From Variovorax paradoxus (GTDB lineage Bacteria > Pseudomonadota > Gammaproteobacteria > Burkholderiales > Burkholderiaceae_C), in the NCBI RefSeq assembly GCF_000834655.1, contig NZ_JXQQ01000021.1, positions 1 through 61,023 on the forward strand: a stretch of DNA of 61,023 nucleotides, given 5' to 3'. The notes under the pieces were generated by a model. The model saw only the letters and a list, made by a program, of their open reading frames with translations, was not told the origin of the DNA and made no database searches. Positions 9,095 through 18,676 of the stretch are shown piece by piece. Every line of letters starts with the position of its first letter. Positions within the stretch are counted from its first letter, which is position 1. The position numbers were made by a program, and so were the translations under genes.

Positions 9095-10528
9095 CTAACC
9101 CTGGCCTGAAACCTCCGGCTGCGCAGGTTGCGCCGCGCGCACTTCTGCGGGCAGATGCCAGAAGATCAGCGCAGATGCCACCGTGATCAACCCCATGCTC
9201 GCAAAAGTGGCCTGGAAGGCGTCGAGCGTGTGCGCTGCCGTCTCGGTACCGAAGATCCCGTTGTAGCCTGCCAGCACGGCCCCGGCGGCCGCTACGCCGA
9301 GGCTCATAGCCAGCATCTGCACCATCGACAGCAGGCTGTTGCCGCTGCTGGCCATGCTGCCGTCCAAATCCTTCAGCGTGATCGTGTTCATCGCGGTGAA
9401 CTGCAGGGAGTTGACCGCTCCGAAAGCCAGCAGTTGCAGCACATGCAGCGCCATGGGCTGGCCGGGCGCCGTCAGGCCGAAGCTGGCCATCGTGCAGCCC
9501 ACCAGCACCGTGTTGACCACCAGCACCTTGCGATAGCCGTGGCGCGTGATCAGCGGCGTGGCAAAGCGCTTCATGGCCATGCCCGCGAGGGCGATCGGCA
9601 GCATCATCAGACCAGCCCGCACCGGCGAGTAGCCCATTGACACCTGCAGCAGCAGCGGCACGAGAAAGGGCATGCAGCTGCTGCCCAGGCGCGAGAAGAG
9701 GTTGCCGATCAGCCCGATGCTGAGCGTTGGCACACCGAACAGCGAGGGCGCGAACAGGGGCTCGGGCGTTCGTGCGGCGCGCAGCCAGTAGGCCACCACG
9801 CTGGCGAAGCCGAAGATCAGCACGACCATCACGCCGCCCTGGCGCAGGCCGAGTTCGGACACGCCATCGAGTGCCAGCGAAATCGCCACCATGCCGAAGG
9901 CCAGCATGGCGTAGCCCACGCTGTCGAACCGCTTCTGGATGGCGCCGCGCAGGTCCGGCATGTACTTGAGCGTGGCGATACAGCCCGCGAGCCCCACCGG
10001 CACGTTGATCAGGAAGATCCAGTGCCAGGACGCGTACTGCACCAGCCAGCCGCCCAGCGTGGGGCCCAGCAAGGGGCCGATGAGCCCCGGGATCGCGACG
10101 AAACTCATCGCCTGCAGGAATTCGCCGCGCGGCACCGTGCGCAGCAGCGCCAGGCGCCCCACGGGGAGCAGCAACGCGCCGCCCAGGCCCTGCACCACCC
10201 GCGCGGCCACGAGTTGCCCCAGCCCCTGCGAGAGCGCGCAGAGCACCGAGCCGGCGGCAAACAGCACGATGGCCGCGAAGAAGATGCGCCGCGTGCCGAA
10301 GCGGTCGGCAATCCAGCCCGAGGCGGGGATCAGCATCGCCATCGTGAGCGCATAGGCCACCACCACCGACTGCATGCGCAGAGGGCTGACGTTCAGGCTC
10401 GCGGCCATGGCCGGCAGCGCGGTGTTGATGATGGTGGCGTCCAGCGTCTGCATGAAGAAGCCGACGGCCACGAGCCACAGCAGGCTCTTGCGGGAGGGAT
10501 CGACGGCAGTTGCGGCTTCGGACGTCAT
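9095..10528 (-). CDS. MFS transporter, DHA2 (EmrB/QacA-type) family
   Basis: Predicted 14-segment inner-membrane drug/proton antiporter of 477 residues from ATG 10528. Motifs are LDATIINTALPAMAASL in TM1, the motif-A-like WIADRFGTRRIF after TM2 and the motif-C-like GLIGPLLGPTLGGWL in TM5. A TTG at 10564 would extend the protein by 12 residues, but that extension overlaps the erpA terminator, so ATG is preferred even though no good Shine-Dalgarno precedes it. No adjacent regulator or membrane-fusion partner is present. It interrupts the anmK-erpA neighbourhood usual in related genomes. The substrate cannot be told. Confidence 0.87.
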   Translation of the reverse strand: MTSEAATAVDPSRKSLLWLVAVGFFMQTLDATIINTALPAMAASLNVSPLRMQSVVVAYALTMAMLIPASGWIADRFGTRRIFFAAIVLFAAGSVLCALSQGLGQLVAARVVQGLGGALLLPVGRLALLRTVPRGEFLQAMSFVAIPGLIGPLLGPTLGGWLVQYASWHWIFLINVPVGLAGCIATLKYMPDLRGAIQKRFDSVGYAMLAFGMVAISLALDGVSELGLRQGGVMVVLIFGFASVVAYWLRAARTPEPLFAPSLFGVPTLSIGLIGNLFSRLGSSCMPFLVPLLLQVSMGYSPVRAGLMMLPIALAGMAMKRFATPLITRHGYRKVLVVNTVLVGCTMASFGLTAPGQPMALHVLQLLAFGAVNSLQFTAMNTITLKDLDGSMASSGNSLLSMVQMLAMSLGVAAAGAVLAGYNGIFGTETAAHTLDAFQATFASMGLITVASALIFWHLPAEVRAAQPAQPEVSGQG

Positions 10529-10562
10529 GAGAGAGGAAGGAAAGCGGAAAACGACGGGCAGC

Positions 10563-10590
10563 AAAAAGCCGCCCGGAGGCGGCTTTCTTG
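10563..10590 (-). terminator. Rho-independent terminator of erpA
   Basis: On the minus strand a GCCGCC/GGCGGC stem with a four-base loop is followed by TTTTT. It lies about 30 bases after the erpA stop and just upstream of the efflux gene start. Confidence 0.88.
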
Positions 10591-10618
10591 GTGGGGCCTT
10601 GTCAGCGGCATCCAGGCA

Positions 10619-10984
10619 TCAGGCCGAGAAGCTCGATCCGCAGCCGCAGGTGCTGGTGGCGTTCGGGTTCTTGATCACGAACTGGGCGCCTTGCAGGTCT
10701 TCCTTGTAGTCGATCTCGGCGCCGACCAGGTATTGGTAGCTCATGGCATCGATCAACAACGACACGCCGTTCTTGGTCATGGTGGTGTCGTCTTCGTTGG
10801 TGATTTCATCGAAGGTGAAACCGTACTGGAACCCGGAGCACCCGCCGCCCTGCACGAACACGCGCAGCTTCAGCTCGGGGTTGCCTTCTTCGGCGATCAG
10901 GTCGGCCACCTTGGCTGCCGCGCTGTCGGTGAAGACGATCGGCTCGGGCATCTGGGTCTGGATGTTTTCGGCTACGGCGCTCAT
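10619..10984 (-). CDS. erpA: Iron-sulfur cluster insertion protein ErpA
   Basis: A-type Fe-S carrier that delivers clusters to apoproteins. The 121-residue product keeps the three cluster-binding cysteines: Cys49 in [10 protein letters not shown] and Cys113/Cys115 in [10 protein letters not shown] strong AAGGAG lies about 11 bases before ATG 10984. It is followed by its own terminator and preceded by the rpsI terminator, so it is a single-gene unit. Confidence 0.95.
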   Translation of the reverse strand: MSAVAENIQTQMPEPIVFTDSAAAKVADLIAEEGNPELKLRVFVQGGGCSGFQYGFTFDEITNEDDTTMTKNGVSLLIDAMSYQYLVGAEIDYKEDLQGAQFVIKNPNATSTCGCGSSFSA

Positions 10985-11125
10985 GAGGGGTAACTCCTTG
11001 GGGGTGGCCGAACATTGCGGCCAAGGGAACGAATGCTACTGCAATGCCGCATTTCAGGCAGGCTGACTGTGGCGTGCACCCCAACGCAAGTGGGGTCGGA
11101 TGCCTCGCCGCCAAGTACTGGCAAT

Positions 11126-11150
11126 GAAAAAGCCGCCCGAAGGCGGCTTT
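11126..11150 (-). terminator. Rho-independent terminator of rplM-rpsI
   Basis: On the minus strand a GCCGCC/GGCGGC stem with loop TTCG is followed by TTTTTC, about 18 bases after the rpsI stop. Very similar in sequence to the erpA terminator. Confidence 0.9.
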
Positions 11151-11167
11151 GTTCGCAACGAACAGGA

Positions 11168-11560
11168 TCAGCGCTTACTGAACTGCTTGCGGCGACGGGC
11201 GGAGTGCAGACCGACCTTCTTACGTTCGACTTCACGCGCATCGCGCGTCACGAAGCCGGCTTGGCTCAGCACGGGCTTGAGCGTCGCGTCGTAGTCGATC
11301 AGCGCACGGGTGATGCCGTGGCGCGTTGCGCCGGCTTGACCCGATTCGCCGCCACCGTTCACGTTGACCATCACGTCGAAAGCTTCGAGGTTGTTGGTCA
11401 GCGCCAGGGGCTGCTTGGCAATCATGATCGAGGTTTCGCGGCCGAAGAACTCTTGGATGTCCTTGCCGTTGACCGTGATCTTGCCGGTGCCTTTTTTCAG
11501 AAACACACGGGCGACGCTGGATTTGCGACGGCCGGTGCCATTGTTCCATTCACCAATCAT
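11168..11560 (-). CDS. rpsI: 30S ribosomal protein S9
   Basis: The 130-residue product has the usual length and the conserved basic C-terminus ([17 protein letters not shown]) that reaches toward the P-site tRNA. ATG 11560 is preferred to an in-frame TTG two codons earlier because AAGGAG sits about nine bases upstream and the N-terminus [13 protein letters not shown] is canonical. It follows rplM by 12 bases, the universal L13-S9 operon. Confidence 0.97.
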   Translation of the reverse strand: MIGEWNNGTGRRKSSVARVFLKKGTGKITVNGKDIQEFFGRETSIMIAKQPLALTNNLEAFDVMVNVNGGGESGQAGATRHGITRALIDYDATLKPVLSQAGFVTRDAREVERKKVGLHSARRRKQFSKR

Positions 11561-11572
11561 TCTCAAGGCTCC

Positions 11573-12004
11573 TTACAGTTCCAGCACTTTGGGCTGTTGG
11601 GCGGTATGCGGGTGCTCTGCACCACCGTACACCTTGAGTTTCTTGATCATCGCGTATCCGAGCGGACCCTTGGGCAGCATGCCCTTGACAGCCTTTTCCA
11701 GGGCGCGGCCCGGGTGCTTGGATTGCATGTCGCGGAAGTTCGTCGCCGTGATACCGCCGGGATAGCCCGAGTGACGGTAGTACACCTTGTCGATCGACTT
11801 GGCGCCGGTGACGCGCAGTTGCGCGGCGTTGATGATGACGATGAAATCACCGGTATCGACGTGAGGCGTGTAAATGGCCTTGTGTTTGCCGCGCAAACGG
11901 AGAGCAACTTCGCTGGCTACTCGTCCGAGGACCTTGTCGGTCGCGTCAATCACAAACCACTCGTGCGTCACGTCAGCGGGCTTGGCGCTGAACGTTTTGG
12001 TCAT
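11573..12004 (-). CDS. rplM: 50S ribosomal protein L13
   Basis: The 143-residue product has normal length and family sequence ([41 protein letters not shown]). It is the first gene of the L13-S9 operon, behind a strong promoter at 12154-12183 and a leader of about 140 bases. Confidence 0.97.
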   Translation of the reverse strand: MTKTFSAKPADVTHEWFVIDATDKVLGRVASEVALRLRGKHKAIYTPHVDTGDFIVIINAAQLRVTGAKSIDKVYYRHSGYPGGITATNFRDMQSKHPGRALEKAVKGMLPKGPLGYAMIKKLKVYGGAEHPHTAQQPKVLEL

Positions 12005-12153
12005 GAGTTTTTCTCTTGAAAAGAGGGTTTGGCGAGCCCTTTTCCACGGTCGGCGTTCCTCTGACGGGAATCTCTTAGGTGGGGTTTCATTCGCCCCGCA
12101 AGACGGGTCGAATGCCTTCGCCGCGGGGCCACAAAAACGCTGCGAAGCCCGCG

Positions 12154-12183
12154 ATTATATGAAGAATTGGCCGATCTGGCCAA
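12154..12183 (-). promoter_or_regulatory. rplM-rpsI promoter
   Basis: On the minus strand TTGGCC (-35, 12178-12183) and a perfect TATAAT (-10, 12154-12159) are 18 bases apart. The start would be near 12147. Confidence 0.75.
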
Positions 12184-12185
12184 TT
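12165..12185. promoter_or_regulatory. Perfect palindrome over the rplM promoter -35/spacer
   Basis: AATTGGCC, five bases, then GGCCAATT form a perfect 8-5-8 inverted repeat that covers the -35 element and most of the spacer. It is placed like an operator, but no regulator is known to me for this site. Confidence 0.5.
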
Positions 12186-12225
12186 TCCACAGTCGCCGGG
12201 CTTGTGCGGGGCCTGCCGCTGCGGT

Positions 12226-12753
12226 TTAGCGGACCGGCACAGCCACCGGGCGTGCCACGGCAACCCCGGTGTCGATCTTGCGAACCAGCGTGCCGGTGTC
12301 CAGGCTTTCGTCACGGTGCCCACTGCGGTCGTACAGGCGGTCTTCGCCGATGACCATCTGGATCCAGGTCGGGTACGTGTAGGCGGTGCCGGCGCTGTCG
12401 TCGACCGCCGCACCGATCACGCCACCGGCCACGACGAAATTGCCCAGGAAACCGATGTTGGGACGCGAGATCGCCTGCCCGGTCGCCACGCCTTGCCCGT
12501 CGACGGAGCACTGGATCACCAGATCGGCCCGCGAGCGACGCACGCCGACGACCCGGCCCGACCGCATCCTCACCTTGGCCTTGTCGTTGACGGCCCTGCA
12601 TCGCGCATCGGGAATGATCTCCCCGTTCTGCGACACGACGTCGACGCGCATCGGCTGATCGAGCCCCTGGCTGACGGCGGCGCAACCGCCCAGGACCGAC
12701 AAAATTCCCATCGTGGCCGCGAGGCCCCAAAATCTCCAGTTCGACGGACGCAT
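12226..12753 (-). CDS. Putative lipoprotein of unknown function
   Basis: The 175-residue product has a lipoprotein signal peptide ending LSVLGGC (Cys24). The mature part is a short beta-rich region (MRVDVVSQNGEIIPDARC, RRSRADLVIQCSVDGQG), then a Gly/Ala hydrophobic stretch, FLGNFVVAGGVIGAAVDD (about residues 102-119), that resembles a glycine-zipper membrane segment, then a short tail. It is a stand-alone gene between rplM and rlmJ with rlmJ divergent. I do not recognise a named family; an envelope location is likely from the signal and zipper. Confidence 0.75.
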   Translation of the reverse strand: MRPSNWRFWGLAATMGILSVLGGCAAVSQGLDQPMRVDVVSQNGEIIPDARCRAVNDKAKVRMRSGRVVGVRRSRADLVIQCSVDGQGVATGQAISRPNIGFLGNFVVAGGVIGAAVDDSAGTAYTYPTWIQMVIGEDRLYDRSGHRDESLDTGTLVRKIDTGVAVARPVAVPVR

Positions 12754-12843
12754 CCTGTTTCCCTCCAGTTTTTGTAATTTGATGTTACTGCGGCTTCACT
12801 GAAGAGGCTGTTGCGCATCTGCCACCTATCTCGGAAATCCCTC

Positions 12844-13803
12844 ATGTTCAGTTACCGCCACGCCTTCCATGCCGGCAACCACGCCGACGTGCTCAAGCAC
12901 ACGGTGCTGATTGCCACGCTCGACCACCTGCTTGAAAAAGAGGCAGCCCTCACGGTCGTCGACACCCACGCCGGCGCGGGCCTCTATCGCCTCGACGGCG
13001 ATTACGCCGACACCAGCGGCGAAGCGGCCAACGGCATCCTGCGCCTGCTTGCCCCTCCTGCCCCTTCCAAGGAGCCCGCCGCACCCGGACCTGCTGCGAA
13101 ATCGGCGGCCAAGAAAGTGGCCCCGGAAGCCGAAGCCCCGCTGGCCGATGCAATAGCCCGCTACCTCAGCGTGATCGGCGACTTCAACCCCAAGGGCGGC
13201 GCCCGCGTCTACCCCGGCTCGCCATTCATCGTGCAGCACCTGCTGCGCGACCACGACAAGCTCAAGCTGTTCGAGCTCCATCCGACCGACGCCCGCACCC
13301 TCGACGCCAACATCGCCCAGTTGGAAGCCGGCCGACAGATCGCCGTGCTGCGCGAAGACGGCTTCGGCAGCGCCACCAAGTTCCTGCCGCCGCCGTCCCG
13401 CCGCGCGCTGGTGCTGATGGACCCGAGCTACGAGATCAAGAGCGACTACGCCCGCGTGCTCGACTTCGCGGCCGAGGCGCTCAAGCGCTTTGCCACGGGC
13501 ACGTATGCCGTCTGGTATCCGATCATTCCGAGGCCCGAGGCGCACGACCTGCCTCGCCGGCTCAAGACCATGGCGACCAAGGCCGGAAAGCCGTGGCTGC
13601 ATGCCACGCTGACGGTCAAGTCGAGCAAGCTGACGGCCACGCCGACAGGCGAGACCAAGCGGCCCGGACTGCCGGCCAGCGGCATGTTCCTGATCAACCC
13701 GCCCTACACCCTGAAGCCGCTGCTCGCGGCGGCGCTGCCGCAACTGGCCGAAAAGCTGGCGCAGGACCGCAACGCGACCTTCTCGCTCGACAGCGGCGGC
13801 TGA
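12844..13803 (+). CDS. rlmJ: 23S rRNA (adenine(2030)-N6)-methyltransferase RlmJ
   Basis: Methylates N6 of A2030 in 23S rRNA. The 319-residue product starts MFSYRHAFHAGNHADVLKH, diagnostic of RlmJ, with the SAM motif VDTHAGAGLY near residue 39 and the catalytic loop DPSYE at 193-197 (DPPY-type in the classic motif). It is about 35-40 residues longer than E. coli RlmJ because of a Pro/Ala/Lys-rich insertion at residues 71-99. ATG 12844 is chosen over an upstream in-frame start because of this canonical N-terminus. Confidence 0.93.
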   Translation: MFSYRHAFHAGNHADVLKHTVLIATLDHLLEKEAALTVVDTHAGAGLYRLDGDYADTSGEAANGILRLLAPPAPSKEPAAPGPAAKSAAKKVAPEAEAPLADAIARYLSVIGDFNPKGGARVYPGSPFIVQHLLRDHDKLKLFELHPTDARTLDANIAQLEAGRQIAVLREDGFGSATKFLPPPSRRALVLMDPSYEIKSDYARVLDFAAEALKRFATGTYAVWYPIIPRPEAHDLPRRLKTMATKAGKPWLHATLTVKSSKLTATPTGETKRPGLPASGMFLINPPYTLKPLLAAALPQLAEKLAQDRNATFSLDSGG

Positions 13804-13820
13804 TCCGCCCGTTCAGCGTT

Positions 13821-14534
13821 TCAGCGGCGACGCCGCGGCGGCACGATCACCTTGCGCCGTGCCGGCACTGCGGCCTTGGCGCGATCGCCGCCCGGCGCCA
13901 CAGGCGCCGCCGCCTCGCCCGGTTCAACGGCGACACCGCCGCAGCGCATGCCCGAAGCGCCGACGACCGACAGCGCGACCTGCTTGATCCCGAGCCCCGT
14001 CAGGCCGATGCGGTCGGCTGCGGCCCGGCTCAGGTCGATGACGCGGCCCTGCGCATACGGGCCGCGGTCGTTGATGCGCACCAGCACTTCGCTGCCGTTG
14101 ACCAGGCTGCGCACGCAAACGCGCGTTCCGAACGGCAGGGTCTTGTGGGCGGCCGTCAGGGCGCCCATGTCGAAGCGCTCGCCGTTCGCCGTCTTGCGCT
14201 GGTGGAACTGGATGCCGTACCAGGACGCGCCGCCGCGCTCGAAGATCTCGCGCGGGCCGTCTTCACCGGGCACGCCGTCGTCTGGGGTCAGTTCGCCGGT
14301 GCCGGACACCGCGAGGTCGTAGCGCACCGAGGGCACGTCCGACCGCGCAGAAGCCCCCGGCGGAACCGCCAGCCCCTTAGAGAGCGGCCGCAGGCGCGAG
14401 CCCGCTGCGGCACCCGGGTCGGTGCCGCCTTCGGTGGCGGGCGGCATGGCGCAGCCCGCGAGCACGCAGGTGGCGGCGACGATCGCGAGGCGAAGCCCCG
14501 CGCGCAGCGACGAACCTGCAGCGCCCCCTCTCAA
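13821..14534 (-). CDS. rlpA: RlpA-like septal-ring lytic transglycosylase, lipoprotein
   Basis: Predicted outer-membrane lipoprotein with a double-psi beta-barrel domain; RlpA family members cleave glycan strands that lack stem peptides at division sites. From a TTG at 14534 the 237-residue product has a signal peptide ending CVLAGC (Cys28), then the barrel from about residue 100 (ASWYGIQFHQRKTANGERF, AAHKTLPFGT, VRINDRGPY, IDLSRAAADRIGL). There is no C-terminal SPOR domain, so septal targeting is not evident. GGAG lies eight bases before the TTG, which overlaps the metF stop, so coupling to metF is likely. Confidence 0.85.
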   Translation of the reverse strand: MRGGAAGSSLRAGLRLAIVAATCVLAGCAMPPATEGGTDPGAAAGSRLRPLSKGLAVPPGASARSDVPSVRYDLAVSGTGELTPDDGVPGEDGPREIFERGGASWYGIQFHQRKTANGERFDMGALTAAHKTLPFGTRVCVRSLVNGSEVLVRINDRGPYAQGRVIDLSRAAADRIGLTGLGIKQVALSVVGASGMRCGGVAVEPGEAAAPVAPGGDRAKAAVPARRKVIVPPRRRR

Positions 14535-15355
14535 TCGAGGCGCTCCAGCACAGCCAGCGTCGCCGCCGACTGGTTCATCGTGTAGAAGTGGATCGCGGGT
14601 GCGCCGCCGTCGCAAAGGCGCGCACAGAGGTCGGTCACCACGTCCAGGCCGAAGGCCTTGATCGAGGCCGTGTCGTCGCCGAAGCCCTGCAGGCGCAGGC
14701 GGATCCAGCGCGGGATCTCGGCGCCGCAGGCGTCCGAGAAGCGCATGAGCTGCGTCGAGCTCGTGATGGGCATGATGCCCGGCACGATCGGCGTGTCGAT
14801 GCCGAGCTTGCGCACGTCGTCGACGAAGCGGAAGTAGGCCTCGGGGCTAAAGAAATACTGCGTGATGGCCGAGTCGGCCCCCGCTTTCACCTTGGCGGCA
14901 AAAGCCTGCAGGTCGGCCTCGGGCGAGCGCGCCTGGGGATGCACCTCGGGATAGCAGGCCACCTCGATGTGGAAGTCGCGGCCCGTCTCTTCGCGGATGA
15001 AGGCCACGAGGTCGCTCGCGTAGTGAAACTCCCCGCCGATGCCGTAGCCGCTCGGCAGGTCGCCGCGCAACGCCACCAGGCGCTTGACGCCCATGGCCTT
15101 GAGCTCGGCCAGTTGCTCCCGCACCGTGGCCTTGGTCGCGCCGATGCAAGAGAAATGACTGGCGGCATCGACGCCCTCGCCAAGGATCTCCTGCACCGCG
15201 CCGAAGGTGCCCTGGTGCGTGGAGCCGCCGGCACCGTAGGTGACCGAGCAGAACTGGGGCTTGCGCACGTACAGCTGCTGGCGCACCGCGCGCAGCTTGA
15301 CCGCGCCTTCGGGCGTCTTGGTCGGAAAGAATTCGAAACTCAGCGGAAGGCGCAC
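14531..15355 (-). CDS. metF: 5,10-methylenetetrahydrofolate reductase
   Basis: FAD enzyme that makes 5-methyl-THF, the methyl donor for methionine synthesis. The 274-residue product from GTG 15355 begins MRLPLSFEFFPTKTPEGA and contains FCSVTYGAGGSTHQGT, the catalytic-Glu region and IPGIMPITS, all typical. AAGGAGA lies six bases before the GTG; an upstream frame exists but overlaps tlyA and is not MetF-like. Third gene of the ahcY operon, ten bases after tlyA. Confidence 0.95.
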   Translation of the reverse strand: MRLPLSFEFFPTKTPEGAVKLRAVRQQLYVRKPQFCSVTYGAGGSTHQGTFGAVQEILGEGVDAASHFSCIGATKATVREQLAELKAMGVKRLVALRGDLPSGYGIGGEFHYASDLVAFIREETGRDFHIEVACYPEVHPQARSPEADLQAFAAKVKAGADSAITQYFFSPEAYFRFVDDVRKLGIDTPIVPGIMPITSSTQLMRFSDACGAEIPRWIRLRLQGFGDDTASIKAFGLDVVTDLCARLCDGGAPAIHFYTMNQSAATLAVLERLD

Positions 15356-15365
15356 CTGCGTCTCC

Positions 15366-16154
15366 TTAGGAGCCGTTCGCGCCGGACGCGCGCACGGCGT
15401 GAATGAAAAACTCGCGGTTGCCGTCGCCGCCGGCGATCGGGCTGTCGAACCACTGCAGCACGCGCAGTTCGAGCGCCGCGCACGCATCGTGCAGGCGCTT
15501 TTCGACGATCTCGTACATCGCCGCGTCGCGCACGATGCCGCCCTTGCCGACCTGGCCGGGCTGCAGTTCGAACTGCGGCTTGACCAGCATCAGGAGATGG
15601 CCGTCGTCGGCCAGGAATTCGACGACCGCCGGCAGCACCAGCGTGAGCGAAATGAACGACAGGTCGCCGACGATCAGGTCGAAACGCAGGTCGGAGGGCT
15701 CTTCGCCTTCCTCCTGCAGATCGTCGGGCGACAAGGCCCGCGCATTGACGCCTTCGATGGCGACGACGCGCTCGTCCTCGCGCAACTTCGCATGCAGCTG
15801 CCCATGGCCGACGTCGACGCCCACGACCTTCGCCGCGCCGCGTTGCAGCAGGCAATCGGTGAACCCACCGGTCGACTGGCCCACATCGAGGCACAGTTTC
15901 CCGGCAGGGTCGATGCCGCTCACCGCGAGCGCGCCCTCGAGCTTGAGTCCGCCGCGCGAGACGTAGCGCGCCTCGGCGGCATCGTCGAGTTCGAGCTCGG
16001 CGGATTCAGGCACTTCGTCCTTGTTCTTGGCGACCGAGCGCCATGCGTCGCTCGTGCCCGCATCGCGCCAGCGCATGCCGCCGGCGATGAGCCGCACGGC
16101 CTGCGAACGCGACGCGGCGAGGCCGCGTTCCACCAGCAGTTGGTCAGCGCGCAT
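15366..16154 (-). CDS. TlyA family rRNA methyltransferase (S4 plus FtsJ domains)
   Basis: The 262-residue product has an N-terminal S4 RNA-binding domain (MRADQLLVERGLAASRSQA) and an FtsJ-like SAM domain (CLDVGQSTGGFTDCL near 87, VGVDVGHGQLHAKL, GDLSFISL, LVKPQFE). TlyA proteins 2'-O-methylate cytidines in rRNA; 'hemolysin' labels for this family are historical. It lies seven bases after ahcY and before metF, so a methyltransferase that yields SAH is co-transcribed with the SAH-removing enzyme. Confidence 0.9.
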   Translation of the reverse strand: MRADQLLVERGLAASRSQAVRLIAGGMRWRDAGTSDAWRSVAKNKDEVPESAELELDDAAEARYVSRGGLKLEGALAVSGIDPAGKLCLDVGQSTGGFTDCLLQRGAAKVVGVDVGHGQLHAKLREDERVVAIEGVNARALSPDDLQEEGEEPSDLRFDLIVGDLSFISLTLVLPAVVEFLADDGHLLMLVKPQFELQPGQVGKGGIVRDAAMYEIVEKRLHDACAALELRVLQWFDSPIAGGDGNREFFIHAVRASGANGS

Positions 16155-16161
16155 GGACGCT

Positions 16162-17601
<1,440 letters not shown>

Positions 17602-17650
17602 GAGAACTCCAAAACTGGTTTTAAAGATGCCACTGCGTACGGGAGGTCTG

Positions 17651-17686
17651 ACGGAAAAGGAACTCACCGCGAGAACAGCGGGTGAG
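17651..17686 (-). terminator. Intrinsic-terminator-like hairpin in the ahcY leader
   Basis: On the minus strand CUCACCCGC and GCGGUGAG pair around a seven-base loop with one bulged C, and the stem is followed by UUCCUUUUCC. The 5' arm shares CUCACC with the 3' end of the SAH aptamer, so the two structures exclude each other. The U run is interrupted, so strength is uncertain. Confidence 0.6.
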
Positions 17687-17744
17687 CGTGGTTGCGATGT
17701 GGTCCGAGCCTCACGCCTTGATGGCGCTGCAACGCTCCTCGGAA
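17681..17744 (-). ncRNA. SAH riboswitch aptamer upstream of ahcY
   Basis: The minus-strand RNA shows UCCGAG near its 5' end pairing with CUCGGA (P1), a small GCGCC/GGCGU hairpin (P2), the conserved GAGGAGCGUUGC core, and a downstream ACGCUC that pairs with GAGCGU in the core (pseudoknot/P4). This matches the SAH riboswitch class known upstream of ahcY in betaproteobacteria. Gene content (SAH hydrolase first in the operon) agrees. Pairing was worked out by eye. Confidence 0.87.
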
Positions 17745-17750
17745 CGGCGG

Positions 17751-17779
17751 ATTGTAGACGGGGTGCCCGGCCGAGCCAA
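17751..17779 (-). promoter_or_regulatory. Promoter of the ahcY operon
   Basis: On the minus strand TTGGCT (-35, 17774-17779) and TACAAT (-10, 17751-17756) are exactly 17 bases apart. The predicted start, near 17744, coincides with the 5' end of the riboswitch aptamer. Confidence 0.75.
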
Positions 17780-17864
17780 CCGCTGGGGTATCCCACATGA
17801 CGGGAAGCGCGTTTGGCTTGCGAGGCGTACATTGATCCGCACCACAACACCAAGACGCTCCTCC

Positions 17865-18503
17865 ATGCCCTCCAGACTTCCCCTGAACCTGCTGGCCTCG
17901 GCCGCACTTGTCATCGCCGCCGCTGCCGCGCCTCTTGCCGCATCGGCCCAGGCCGCTTCCGAACAAGTCCGCATCCGCGGCACCATCGTCCGCGTCGACG
18001 CCAAGACGCTCGTCGTCCAGGACCGCGGCGGCGAAGTCGTCAGCCTCGCGCGCCCGGCCGATATGCAGCTGTCGGAGGTCTACCGCATCAAGCTGGCCGA
18101 CATCAAGAAGGGCAGCTTCATCGGCACCGCCGCCATGCCGCAGGCCGACGGCTCGCAGAAGGCGCTCGAAGTCGTGGTGTTCCCCGAGGCCGCGCGCGGC
18201 ACCGGCGAAGGCCACCGCCCTTGGGACCTGCTGCCGCAGAGCACCATGACCAATGCCACCGTCGCCGACCTGGCCGCGGCACCGAAGTCGGTGCACGGCG
18301 GTCAGCAGCTGCGCCTGACCTACAAGGGCGGCGAGAAGACCGTGATCGTGCCGCCCGACGTGCCGGTCGTGACCTTCCGCCCCGGCACCGAGGCGCTCCT
18401 GGTGCCCGGCGCCAAGGTGCTGGTCAATGCGCAGGAAAAGAACGGCACGCCGACGGCGCTGCGCGTGACGGCCGGTCGCAACGGCTTCGCGCCGCCGATG
18501 TAG
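17865..18503 (+). CDS. Exported DUF5666-like protein of unknown function
   Basis: The 212-residue product has a signal peptide (hydrophobic about residues 8-25, cleavage near AASAQA) and a mature region of small beta modules: [20 protein letters not shown], a second part with [24 protein letters not shown], and a third ending [14 protein letters not shown]. The pattern RGT-VD-K-L-V-DR-G resembles DUF5666/OB-like repeats. ATG 17865 is chosen because it begins a proper signal peptide; in-frame sequence upstream overlaps the ahcY riboswitch. Homologues are often labelled 'metal ABC transporter permease', which this sequence does not support, since it has no membrane segments beyond the signal. 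Confidence 0.8.
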   Translation: MPSRLPLNLLASAALVIAAAAAPLAASAQAASEQVRIRGTIVRVDAKTLVVQDRGGEVVSLARPADMQLSEVYRIKLADIKKGSFIGTAAMPQADGSQKALEVVVFPEAARGTGEGHRPWDLLPQSTMTNATVADLAAAPKSVHGGQQLRLTYKGGEKTVIVPPDVPVVTFRPGTEALLVPGAKVLVNAQEKNGTPTALRVTAGRNGFAPPM

Positions 18504-18676
18504 TAGGTCCCGGCGCAGGCTTTCGACATCCAAGGTATCCAAGGGAAATCCCGCAGGCATTTTTGTCGTCGCGGGGACCTTGGCCGTGCCGGTGCAGCGT
18601 ATCGTGGCGAGGGACTTTTGCCGTCCGGCCGGTCCTTGCCATTCACCCGTTCACCCGACACAGGAGATACCGCACC

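Noticed and set aside
18504..18676. Possible long inverted repeat (AGGTCCC...GGGACCT) before the phasin gene
   Set aside because: Arms are only seven bases and about 60 bases apart; no convincing promoter or structure beyond chance.
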